NCBI GenBank assembly: GCA_900542445.1
Contig: UQNN01000005.1
Coordinates: 114,009-178,008, forward strand
Direction of reading: 5' to 3'
DNA from: an uncultured Eubacteriales bacterium
GTDB taxonomy: Bacteria; Bacillota; Clostridia; Christensenellales; Aristaeellaceae
DNA: 64,000 nucleotides
Part shown: positions 50,609 to 58,052 of the stretch, in pieces
Position numbering within the stretch: the first letter of the stretch is position 1
Layout: each line of letters opens with the position of its first letter
Notes under the pieces: model-generated
Told to the model about the DNA's origin: nothing
The model's database searches: none
What the model saw: the letters and a program-made list of their open reading frames with translations, nothing else
Program-made: the position numbers and the translations under genes

Positions 50609-51211
50609 TTAGTCTTTGCAAATAACCTTTGAATCTTCACCATCAATTACAATTCCCTGACGGTTGTTAATTGGGCATAGATTCAAATCCGAAAACTCAG
50701 TCATTATTTTCTCGGTAACTTTCTTAAATGGTGCTGTAAGATAATGCGGAAGAACATAGAAATCAATCAAATCAAGCCCTGCATCATCTTCTTGTGAGTA
50801 GTCCTCCGGCTTTTCATCCATTTGCTCGATATATTGGATGCTTGGAGCGCATATAATTGCGCCTGCCGACTCACCGATCATCAATTTTCCATTTGCCAAT
50901 TCCTTTTTCAGCAGTCCATCAGTTCCCGTTTTACGGAGCTGGTCCATAAGAAAGAAAGAATTTCCGCCGGTAAAATATATCACATCTGCTTCTTCAAAAA
51001 CAGACTGTATCGTTGAATAAGCCTCCGTTGAAATATCAATTTCAGTTACGATTGCTCCCAACTTTTTGAATAATTTTCGAGCCGAGCCGACATAACCGGT
51101 GTAGCCTTCACGCAGCGAAGCTGTTGGAATAAATGCGACTTTCTTATTTTCAATTTCTTCCTTTATCAGACTTCCTACACTTGAAAAGTGCGAACATAAA
51201 AATAGTTTCAT
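50609..51211 (-). CDS. pepE: peptidase E-like serine peptidase (family S51)
   Basis: 200 residues. S51 family: class I glutamine amidotransferase-like fold with the nucleophile serine in MIGESAGAIICAPS (about residue 114), the GGNSFFLMDQLRKTG loop and a late DGED. Members cleave Asp-X dipeptides or process cyanophycin-like products in the cytoplasm. AAAGGAG precedes the start. The gene is far richer in A and T than all neighbours (codons AAA, ATT, TTT common), so it is a recent arrival. It lies next to a TnpV remnant. Confidence 0.9.
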   Translation of the reverse strand: MKLFLCSHFSSVGSLIKEEIENKKVAFIPTASLREGYTGYVGSARKLFKKLGAIVTEIDISTEAYSTIQSVFEEADVIYFTGGNSFFLMDQLRKTGTDGLLKKELANGKLMIGESAGAIICAPSIQYIEQMDEKPEDYSQEDDAGLDLIDFYVLPHYLTAPFKKVTEKIMTEFSDLNLCPINNRQGIVIDGEDSKVICKD

Positions 51212-51314
51212 CAATATTCTCCTTTATAAATTCCGATTTATTGCTCAATTTTCGTATTCAAATTATACCATAAAACTTGTGAACGATTCTACCGCAACTT
51301 TGGACTGTATGAGA

Positions 51315-51348
51315 ACAGTCCGGACAGTTTTCTGCCCGGACTTTCTCA
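51315..51348. terminator. hairpin beside the TnpV remnant
   Basis: AGTCCGG / CCGGACT stem with a loop containing TTTTCTG, between peptidase E and the remnant. Confidence 0.5.
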
Positions 51349-51349
51349 C

Positions 51350-51555
51350 TCAATCATAAATCAATTTCGCTTTCACAATCTCCTCTGCCTGTGCCTTGCA
51401 AGCGTTCATCTGCCGCACCCATTCCATTTGGTTTTCGGCTTTCAGCTATTCGGTCACGCCGTTTTGCTCTGCCAGTGACCGCACGATCAGCTTCATGCGG
51501 TTTCGTGCCGCTTCGTCGATCTTAGCGCAATACTGTCTTACATACACCCGGCATA
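51350..51555 (-). pseudogene. TnpV transposon protein remnant
   Basis: A minus-strand frame reads CAKIDEAARNRMKLIVRSLA, EQNGVTE, then an in-frame stop, then LKAENQMEWVRQMNACKAQA and EEIVKAKLIYD before its normal stop. This is the C-terminal pattern of TnpV, a small protein of clostridial transposons. The first half is lost at about 51555. It marks a decayed mobile element exactly where base composition changes. Confidence 0.72.
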
Positions 51556-51572
51556 GACGGAGGGTGCTTCTC

Positions 51573-52139
51573 TCAGGTTTTCATGTACGCCGCTGCACGG
51601 TCTGCCAGCTTCCGGTAGACCCGCTGCACCATCCACGGCTCCGTGGAGGCCGCCAGCGCCTCCTCCGGCGTGAACCACGCCACGCCGCTGTTCTCGTCGG
51701 GCTTTTCCCGGAGGGCATCGTCCTCCGCCGCCAACAGGTACGTCACGTTCATGTGGATATGGCTGGGGACATACTGCCCCCGCTTCTCATGGCCCTCCAC
51801 CGTCAGGCACTCCAGTGAGAAGATCCCCTCCGTCACCGGCGTCAGGCGCCGCAGCCCCGTCTCCTCCGTCACCTCCCGCATGGCCACCGCCAGCAGATCA
51901 CGGCCGCCGTCGGCGTGACCGCCGGTCCACGACCACGAGCGGTACAGATTGTGGTACACCATCACCACCCGCCGCCGGTCCCGGCTCAGCACCCATGCCG
52001 AGGCAGTCATGTGCGCCGTGAGATTCGTCCGCAGGAAAGCGTCCTCATGAGCCGCCAGAAATTCCAGCATGGCCTCCCGGTCCCGCTCCTCCTGCTCGCA
52101 GCCGGGAACGAAGGCCCGGATGTCCTCCAAAATACTCAT
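51573..52139 (-). CDS. NUDIX hydrolase
   Basis: 188 residues. The Nudix box is GGHADGGRDLLAVAMREVTEETGL (G-x5-E-like start is GHADGG-, then REVTEETG), binding Mg for hydrolysis of nucleoside diphosphate derivatives. A helical N-terminal extension of about 45 residues precedes it. Start 52139 has AAAGGGG upstream and overlaps the stop of the FNT gene by four bases, so the two are coupled. Substrate unknown. Confidence 0.88.
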   Translation of the reverse strand: MSILEDIRAFVPGCEQEERDREAMLEFLAAHEDAFLRTNLTAHMTASAWVLSRDRRRVVMVYHNLYRSWSWTGGHADGGRDLLAVAMREVTEETGLRRLTPVTEGIFSLECLTVEGHEKRGQYVPSHIHMNVTYLLAAEDDALREKPDENSGVAWFTPEEALAASTEPWMVQRVYRKLADRAAAYMKT

Positions 52140-52900
52140 GCTCGCCGCCCCTTTCGCAGATACACCGCCCAGTAGACCACGCCCACCAGACAGCCGCCCA
52201 AGATGTTCCCCAGCGTCACCGGCAGCAGATTTCCCATCCACATGGAGGCCCAGCTCAGCCCCTCCGCCGCCACGCCGTACCTTCCCGCCGCCAGGATCCC
52301 CGCCGGCAGATAGAACATATTGGCCACGCTGTGCTCAAATCCGCACAGCACAAAGGTGAAGATGGGCAGATACATGGCCGCCAGCTTCCCCGGCACCGAC
52401 TGAGCCGAGAGGCTCATCCACACGGCGATGCACACCAGAAAGTTGCACAGCACGCCCCGCAGCAGCGCCGTCAGGAACGGCAGGCCCGCCTTGGCCGCCG
52501 CCGTGGCCACCACGGACTCGTATACCCCGTCGAAGGTGCCTGCCGCCACGGTGAGGGCCGCCACTAACCCGGCACCCAGCACGTTGGCCAGATACACGAC
52601 GCCCCAGCTGCGGAGCATCCGCCCCCACGTCAGCTGCCGCTCCAGCAGCGGGATCACCAGCAGGCAGTTGCCGGTAAACAGCTCGCTCCCCGCCAGCAGC
52701 ACCATGGCAAGCCCCGCCGGGAACACCGCCGCCCCGGCCAGCCTGCCTCCATAGCTCACCGCAAAGGTGGCTGATCCCCCCGCCAGAGCGATGAAGGCCC
52801 CTGCCAGCATCCCCAGCAGCAGCATCCTTCCCACCGGCAGCGCCGCCTTGCTCTTTCCCGTCTCCACATAGCGCTGTGCCACCTCTGCCGGACTGTACAT
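52136..52900 (-). CDS. formate/nitrite transporter family protein
   Basis: 254 residues, six membrane helices of the FNT fold. Family blocks: MLAGAFIALAGGSA (pore), GSELFTGNCLL, GVLCNFLVCIAVWMS and GFEHSVANMFYLPAG with the conserved pore histidine. It moves formate, nitrite or hydrosulfide; a fermenter would most likely use formate. The second ATG (52900) is chosen because AGGAG lies eight bases before it; the first (52906) is too close. Confidence 0.92.
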   Translation of the reverse strand: MYSPAEVAQRYVETGKSKAALPVGRMLLLGMLAGAFIALAGGSATFAVSYGGRLAGAAVFPAGLAMVLLAGSELFTGNCLLVIPLLERQLTWGRMLRSWGVVYLANVLGAGLVAALTVAAGTFDGVYESVVATAAAKAGLPFLTALLRGVLCNFLVCIAVWMSLSAQSVPGKLAAMYLPIFTFVLCGFEHSVANMFYLPAGILAAGRYGVAAEGLSWASMWMGNLLPVTLGNILGGCLVGVVYWAVYLRKGRRA

Positions 52901-52925
52901 ACGCATCGCTCCTCTCTATACCTGC

Positions 52926-52958
52926 AGGCGGGCAGGGGGATCGTCCTCCTGCCCGCCG
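52926..52958. terminator. GC-rich hairpin between rubrerythrin and FNT genes
   Basis: GGCGGGCAGG / CCTGCCCGCC stem with a 10-base loop. No T run follows, so termination is uncertain. Confidence 0.4.
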
Positions 52959-52980
52959 CATCTACGCCGGTCTTTCCGGA

Positions 52981-53514
52981 TCAATAATTCTCTTTCCGCA
53001 CCTCAAAATAGCTCTGAGGATGGGCGCACACGGGACAGACCTCCGGGGCCTTCTTCCCGATGACCAGATGTCCGCAGTTGCGGCACTCCCACATGGTCTC
53101 CTCGCTCTTTTCAAAGACCCGCTGCATCTCCACGTTGTTCAGCAGCGCCCGATAGCGCTCCTCGTGAGCCTTCTCGATGCGCCCCACCTGCCGGAACTTC
53201 TCCGCCAGCACGGTGAAGCCCTCCTCCTCGGCCTCCTGCGCCATGCGGTCATACATATCCGTCCACTCGTAGTTCTCTCCGGCGGCGGCAGAGGCCAGAT
53301 TCTCCGCCGTGGTGCCGATACCGCTGAGAGCCTTGAACCACATCTTGGCGTGTTCCTTCTCGTTGTTGGCGGTAGCCTGGAAAATGGCTGCGATCTGCTC
53401 ATAGCCCTCCTTCTTGGCCACGGAGGCAAAATAGTCGTACTTGCTGCGAGCCTGAGTCTCCCCGGCAAAGGCCTCCCGCAGATTACGCTCGGTCTTGCTT
53501 CCCTTCAATTCCAT
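52981..53514 (-). CDS. rbr: rubrerythrin
   Basis: 177 residues. Di-iron peroxidase that protects anaerobes. The helical domain has the ligands EAFAGETQARSKY and EKEHAKMW plus EERYRALL; the C-terminal rubredoxin domain holds CRNCGH and CPVCAHPQSYFE. Start 53514 has AAGGAG nine bases upstream. It has its own promoter. Confidence 0.97.
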   Translation of the reverse strand: MELKGSKTERNLREAFAGETQARSKYDYFASVAKKEGYEQIAAIFQATANNEKEHAKMWFKALSGIGTTAENLASAAAGENYEWTDMYDRMAQEAEEEGFTVLAEKFRQVGRIEKAHEERYRALLNNVEMQRVFEKSEETMWECRNCGHLVIGKKAPEVCPVCAHPQSYFEVRKENY

Positions 53515-53562
53515 GATAAGCTCCTTTCCGCTCCCTGTGGGAGCCATATAATTTGTCGGTTC

Positions 53563-53592
53563 ATTATACCATACCTTTCCCCGGATTGACAA
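53563..53592 (-). promoter_or_regulatory. rubrerythrin promoter
   Basis: Minus strand TTGTCA, 18-base spacer, TATAAT. Confidence 0.75.
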
Positions 53593-53687
53593 TTTTTATT
53601 TTTCTTGCGCCGGAGGGTCTGGTGGTGTAAGATAGTAAAAAATCACGGGGCAAAGGCCCCGCAATTTCCGCAAGGAGGTATCACGTT

Positions 53688-54488
53688 ATGAAAGTCGGCT
53701 TTATCGGCACCGGCAATATGGGGGGCGCACTGGCCCATGCCGCCGCCCAGTCCCCCGCCCCGGCGGAGCTGCTGCTGTCCAACCGCACCCCGGAGAAGGC
53801 ACAGGCTCTGGCCCAGCAGCTGGGGGCCACCGTCTCCGACAATGAAACCATCGCCCAGACCTGCGACTACATCTTTCTGGGGGTCAAGCCTCAGATGATG
53901 GCGGATCTGCTGGCCCGGCTGCGCCCCATCCTGTCCCGGCGGCAGGAGGGCTTCGTGCTGGTGTCCATGGCCGCCGGTCTCACCCTCCATCGCCTGCGGG
54001 AGATGGTAGGCCTCTCCCGCCCCATCCTGCGGATCATGCCCAACACTGCCTGCGCCGTGGGAGCGGGCCTGACGCTGTACGTCCCCTCCCCGGAGGTGAC
54101 GGAGGAGCAGCTGTCCGCCTTTCTGACCCTGATGTCCGCCTCCGGACGGCTGGAGCCGCTGGAGGAGCACCTCATCGACGCCGGCAGCGCCGTGGCCGGC
54201 TGCGGCGGCGCCTTCGTCAGCCTGTTTCTGGAGGCGCTGGCCGACGGCGCCGTCACCTGCGGCCTGCCCCGTGACAAGGCCCGGCGCTACGCCGCCCAGA
54301 TGGTGCTGGGTACGGCGCAGCTGGCTCTCCAGTCCGACCAGCACACCGCCACTATGAAGGACGCCGTCTGCTCCCCCGGCGGCACCACCATCGCCGGAGT
54401 CCGGGCGCTGGAGCGGGGCGGCTTCCGTTCGGCGGCCATGGAGGCCGTCATTGCCGCCTATGAAAAGACGCTGGCACTGAAAAGCTGA
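53688..54488 (+). CDS. proC: pyrroline-5-carboxylate reductase
   Basis: 266 residues; last step of proline synthesis, using NAD(P)H. Rossmann motif FIGTGNMGGALAHA (residues 4-17), VSMAAGLTLHRL, RIMPNTACAVGAG and the C-terminal SPGGTTIAGVRALERGGFRSA block. AAGGAGG precedes the start. It is the only gene of its operon. Confidence 0.96.
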   Translation: MKVGFIGTGNMGGALAHAAAQSPAPAELLLSNRTPEKAQALAQQLGATVSDNETIAQTCDYIFLGVKPQMMADLLARLRPILSRRQEGFVLVSMAAGLTLHRLREMVGLSRPILRIMPNTACAVGAGLTLYVPSPEVTEEQLSAFLTLMSASGRLEPLEEHLIDAGSAVAGCGGAFVSLFLEALADGAVTCGLPRDKARRYAAQMVLGTAQLALQSDQHTATMKDAVCSPGGTTIAGVRALERGGFRSAAMEAVIAAYEKTLALKS

Positions 54489-54574
54489 CCCGCCCCAAAC
54501 GTAGAGGCTCTTCGGACGGAGGTCTGCCCCCCGCCCGGAGATCAGCGCACCACACATCCCCCCTTCTCCGGGCA

Positions 54575-54842
54575 AAAACGCCCCACCGGCCATGCCGATG
54601 GGGCGTTTGAGACTGTCGAAAAAACCTCCGGGTTTTCCGACAAAAGGCTTGCAGTCTGCTGTGCGCATAATTTGTGTGCCATAGGCGCACAAATTCCACA
54701 CTTGCAGCCTGAGAAGTATTTTCTCTCACGCATCTATCGTGAGAGAAAATGATTTCCATTCTTTGCCGCCTGCGGGCGGCAAACTCTGCGAGGCTTTTTT
54801 GACACACTGAAACGCCCCACCGGCCATGCCGGTGGGGCGTTT
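54575..54842. repeat. nested-hairpin element between duplicated terminators
   Basis: Two near-identical 31-base hairpins (ACGCCCCACCGGCCATGCCG with complement) lie at 54577-54608 and 54809-54840 and flank 200 bases. That insert has outer inverted ends TGTCGAAAAAACCTC / GAGGCTTTTTTGACA and, inside, TTTGTGTGCC / GGCGCACAAA, TTTTCTCTCACG / CGTGAGAGAAAA and TTTGCCGCC / GGCGGCAAA. No gene is present. The hairpins act as terminators for proC (plus) and the SDR gene (minus). Confidence 0.8.
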
Positions 54843-54867
54843 CCTTATAGGGAAATACAAAGCCCGC

Positions 54868-55659
54868 TTACTTCCCGTAGATCACGCCGATGAGCCAGTT
54901 CAGGAACCGGTAGGGCAAAATGCGGGTCAGCAGGGCCAAAAACTGATAGTCAAAGCGGATGGTGTAAATGGGCTTTACCCGCTGCTTCATGGCCACCTTA
55001 GCGATGAAGGCCCCCGCCTTGGCCGGATCCATGCCCGTCTGCTCGTCGTGCTCCATCCGGGCCACGGAGCGGCTGATGCGGCCGCCGTACACGTCGTCGC
55101 CGTCGATGGTCTTTTCCCGTGCGGCGGTGAAGCCCGTGTGGATATCCCCCGGCTGCACGGCGCACACCGTGACGCCGTAGGGCCGCAGCTCGTTAGCCAG
55201 CGCCATGGTGTAGCTGTTCACCGCCGCCTTGGCAGCGGAGTAGTAGGCCTGAAACGGGATGGGAGCCGCCGCCGCCACGGAGCTGAGGTTCACGATGCGC
55301 CCGGCGCCCGCCTGCCGCATATGGGGGATCACCGCCCGGTTCACGTTGACCATGCCGAAGAAATCTGCGTCAAAAAGCCGCTTGGCATCCTCCGTCTTGG
55401 TGAACTCGATGGCGCCGCTGATGCCGAAGCCGGCGTTGTTCACCACCACGTCGATGTGGCCCTCCTGCCGCAGCACCTCCCCGATGGCGGCATCCACCAG
55501 CTCCTCACGGGTGATGTCCGCCACCAGATGGTGCAGACCCTCTACGCCCTGCGCCCGGCGGCTCAGCTCATATACCGTATAGCCCGCCGCCTTCAGCGCC
55601 AGAGCCGTCTGCTTTCCGATACCGGAGGTTCCTCCGGTGACAACCGCTACCTTACTCAT
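54868..55659 (-). CDS. short-chain dehydrogenase, ketosphinganine reductase-like
   Basis: 263 residues, classical SDR. TGGTSGIG cofactor loop (residues 8-15), NNAGFG, the catalytic Ser in VNLSSVAA and YYSAAK (Tyr/Lys). The hydrophobic C-terminus (FLALLTRILPYRFLNWLIGV) could sit on the membrane, as in lipid-acting SDRs. Its start lies inside the stop of the alpha-oxoamine synthase gene (eight-base overlap ATGAGTAA), so the two act in one path. With an SPT-like partner, reduction of a 3-keto amino lipid is the best guess; this is inference. Confidence 0.88.
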   Translation of the reverse strand: MSKVAVVTGGTSGIGKQTALALKAAGYTVYELSRRAQGVEGLHHLVADITREELVDAAIGEVLRQEGHIDVVVNNAGFGISGAIEFTKTEDAKRLFDADFFGMVNVNRAVIPHMRQAGAGRIVNLSSVAAAAPIPFQAYYSAAKAAVNSYTMALANELRPYGVTVCAVQPGDIHTGFTAAREKTIDGDDVYGGRISRSVARMEHDEQTGMDPAKAGAFIAKVAMKQRVKPIYTIRFDYQFLALLTRILPYRFLNWLIGVIYGK

Positions 55660-56839
55660 GCTTTACCAGCACCTCCGCCATAATGTCCATGGCCTCATCC
55701 AGCAGGGCCTCCGTGTGGGTGGCCATGTAGCTGGTCCGCAGCAGGGCCTCTCCCTCCGGCGTGGCCGGGGGCAGGGTGGGGTTGACGTACACGCCCCGGT
55801 CGTAGATCTCCTTGGCCACCTCCAGCGTGTGATACGTCTCGTAGGTGTAAATGGGGATGATGGGCGTGGGGGCGTTCAGGGCCGACTCCCGGATCTTCAT
55901 TCCCCGGTCCGTCATGCCCTTCCGGGCGTACAGGCTCAGGCTCCGCAGCCGGTCCACCAGCTCCGGGTGCTGCTCCAGATGCCGCAGGGCCGCCAGTGCC
56001 GTGGCGCAGTTGGCCGGCGGGATGGACGCCGAGAAGATGAAGGGTCTGGAGGCGTGGCGCACATACTCCGCCACCTCCTCCGAGGCCGCCATGTAGCCGC
56101 CCAGCGATGCCAGCGACTTGGAGAAGGTACCCATGTACACATCCACCTGATCCTCCAGTCCGAAGTAGCTGGCGGTTCCACGGCCGCCCTCGCCCAGTAC
56201 GCCCAGTCCGTGGGCATCGTCCACCATGACCCGTGCGCCGTACCGCTTGGCCAGCGCACAAATTTCCGGCAGCTTGGCGATGTCGCCGCCCATGGAGAAT
56301 ACGCCGTCGGTGACGATGAGGGCGCCGTTCTGCTCCGGCACCCGCTGCAGCTGCTTCTCCAGATCCGCCATATCGCTGTGGCGGTAGCGCAGCATCTTGC
56401 CGTAGCTCATCTGGCACCCGGCGTAGATGGAAGCGTGGTTCTCCCGGTCGCAGATCACATAGTCGTGCCGCCCCACCAGTGCGCTGATGATACCCACGTT
56501 GGACTGGAACCCTGTGCCGAAGGTGACGATGCCGGGCTTACGCAGAAACTTCCCCAATTCCTCCTCCAACTCCAGATGCATCTGGAGGGTGCCGTTGAGG
56601 AACCGGGAGCCACTGCACCCGGTGCCGTACTGCTCCAGGGCATGGATGCCCGCCTCCACCACATCCGGGGCCGTGGTCAGACCCAGATAGTTGTTGGAAC
56701 CCAGCATGATGCGACGCCGGCCCTCCATCATCACCTCCACATCCTGCCGGGACTGGAGGGCGTGGAAATAGGGATACACCCCCGCCGCCTTCAATTCCTT
56801 CGCCAGAGACGGCTCATAGCATTTCTGAAAAATATCCAT
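55652..56839 (-). CDS. alpha-oxoamine synthase, serine palmitoyltransferase-like
   Basis: 395 residues, PLP enzyme joining an acyl-CoA to an amino acid with loss of CO2. Family blocks: GSNNYLGLT, GTGCSGSRFLNGTLQMHLELE, CDRENHASI, DGVFSMGGDIAKLPEI, VDDAHGLGVLGEGGRG and the PLP lysine in MGTFSKSLASLGGYMA. The TFSKSLAS form and the N-terminal GVYPYF match my memory of Bacteroides serine palmitoyltransferases better than KBL (TLGKA) or BioF (TLSKA). No biotin genes or threonine dehydrogenase lie nearby. It could still be a KBL/BioF relative. It has a consensus promoter and is coupled to an SDR gene. Confidence 0.85.
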   Translation of the reverse strand: MDIFQKCYEPSLAKELKAAGVYPYFHALQSRQDVEVMMEGRRRIMLGSNNYLGLTTAPDVVEAGIHALEQYGTGCSGSRFLNGTLQMHLELEEELGKFLRKPGIVTFGTGFQSNVGIISALVGRHDYVICDRENHASIYAGCQMSYGKMLRYRHSDMADLEKQLQRVPEQNGALIVTDGVFSMGGDIAKLPEICALAKRYGARVMVDDAHGLGVLGEGGRGTASYFGLEDQVDVYMGTFSKSLASLGGYMAASEEVAEYVRHASRPFIFSASIPPANCATALAALRHLEQHPELVDRLRSLSLYARKGMTDRGMKIRESALNAPTPIIPIYTYETYHTLEVAKEIYDRGVYVNPTLPPATPEGEALLRTSYMATHTEALLDEAMDIMAEVLVKHE

Positions 56840-56921
56840 AGCTCTCTCCTGTTATGTAATATAAAGTATTAGTTATTTTCGTTTTGCAAGCCATATTATG
56901 TGGCTTTTTGCTGCAATAAAT

Positions 56922-56950
56922 ATTATATAGTGTTGTGAAAAATTTGTCAA
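56922..56950 (-). promoter_or_regulatory. consensus promoter of the SPT-like/SDR operon
   Basis: Minus strand TTGACA, 17-base AT-rich spacer, TATAAT. The leader of about 80 bases contains an AAGCCACATAATATGGCTT hairpin (about 56889-56907). Confidence 0.9.
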
Positions 56951-57467
56951 CCCCCATCACCTTCGTCGGCTACGGCAGGGGTACTTTCTTCCCCCGTCCG
57001 GCGTGTCCAAACAGGACGTTTTACCCTCTGTCCAGCCGTACAAATCCGTCCGGAAAAATGTCCATCGGACGTCCACCTTGACCTTTGAAAGCGTCCCATG
57101 TCCGGTGGGCCTTGAAAACCGCCATGGCACAAAACGAGATCGGCAGAGCTGCGATGTGTGAAATAGAGTATCAAAAAAGCAGAAAGGCAGGCGTCGGTCA
57201 GAAAACCATAGAAATAAAAATGGCATCGGCAAAATGCCGTGCTGCAAAACCGAAGTACCCAAAAACGGTGCCATGAAAAAGCAGGGCATCGGCAGAAATG
57301 CCGATGCCCTGCTTTCAAAAAATCTTTTGCGTAAAATTCTGCTGCCGCAAAGCTTATTTGCCCAGAAAGCTCTTTGCCAAAAACCATTCGGCAACCGATT
57401 CCATCGTGCGGATCCGGTAAGATTTCTTCGGTCAGAGCCGCCTGCCCGGAGTGGTTGGTCCGTTTGT
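56951..57467. other. spacer between the SPT-like operon and iorB
   Basis: No convincing gene; the long minus frame here has improbable composition. It contains short repeated GGCATCGGCA / TGCCGATGCC words at about 57221 and 57285 and a strong hairpin at 57276-57317. Confidence 0.55.
57276..57317. terminator. strong hairpin downstream of iorB
   Basis: AAGCAGGGCATCGGC / GCCGATGCCCTGCTT stem with a six-base loop. On the minus strand TTTTC follows, so it can end the buk-iorA-iorB message. Confidence 0.85.
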
Positions 57468-58052
57468 TCAGCGCTGCTGCGCCGCCTGACGGCCCGCCCG
57501 GAAGGCCCGGAGGTTCAGCTCCCGCACCTTCTCCGGCACGGTGTCCGCCACCACCTGCTCCCAGTCGATCTGGGGGCAGCCCAGACTGTCACACATAGCC
57601 CCGAAGAGCACCACGTTCATGCACTTGGGGTTGCCCAGCCCCAGCGCCATGTCGCTGGCCGGCACGGCAATGGTGCGGAACACCTTTTCCATGGCCTCCA
57701 CGCAGCCCTCCGGGTAGGTCTCCGCCCCGGAGGCAATGGTGGTGGACTTGATGGCGTAGTCGTTGATGACCGCCACGCCGCCGGGCTTTAAGAACTCGGC
57801 ATAGCGCACAGCCTCCATCTTCTCCAGCGCCACCAGAATGTCCGCCTCGCCCTTGCCGAACACGGGGCCGTACACCTTGTCGCCCCAGCGCACCTGCGTC
57901 GAGACGCTGCCGCCCCGCTGGGCCATGCCGTGTACCTCGCTCTGCTTCACGTCGAAGCCCGCCTGCATGAAGCCGTTGGCCATGATTTTGGAGATCAGGA
58001 TGGCCCCCTGACCGCCCACGCCCACCAGCAGCGCACTTTTCACACCAGACAT
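57468..58052 (-). CDS. iorB: indolepyruvate ferredoxin oxidoreductase, beta subunit
   Basis: 194 residues, gamma-type domain of 2-oxoacid:ferredoxin oxidoreductases. GVGGQGAILISKIMANGFMQ at the N-terminus and the HGMAQRGGSVSTQVRWG block are typical. With IorA it oxidises aryl pyruvates to aryl-acetyl-CoA. Start 58052 has AAGGAGG nine bases upstream and shares one base with the iorA stop (TGATG). Confidence 0.95.
   Translation of the reverse strand: MSGVKSALLVGVGGQGAILISKIMANGFMQAGFDVKQSEVHGMAQRGGSVSTQVRWGDKVYGPVFGKGEADILVALEKMEAVRYAEFLKPGGVAVINDYAIKSTTIASGAETYPEGCVEAMEKVFRTIAVPASDMALGLGNPKCMNVVLFGAMCDSLGCPQIDWEQVVADTVPEKVRELNLRAFRAGRQAAQQR

Noticed and set aside
55652..56839. BioF of a biotin operon
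   Set aside because: No bioA, bioB or bioD nearby, and the PLP motif TFSKSLAS fits SPT better; kept only as an alternative.
56947..57387. 146-codon minus frame in the spacer before the SPT-like operon
   Set aside because: Phe/Cys-rich, no ribosome site, covers a terminator hairpin and repeated words; not a likely gene.
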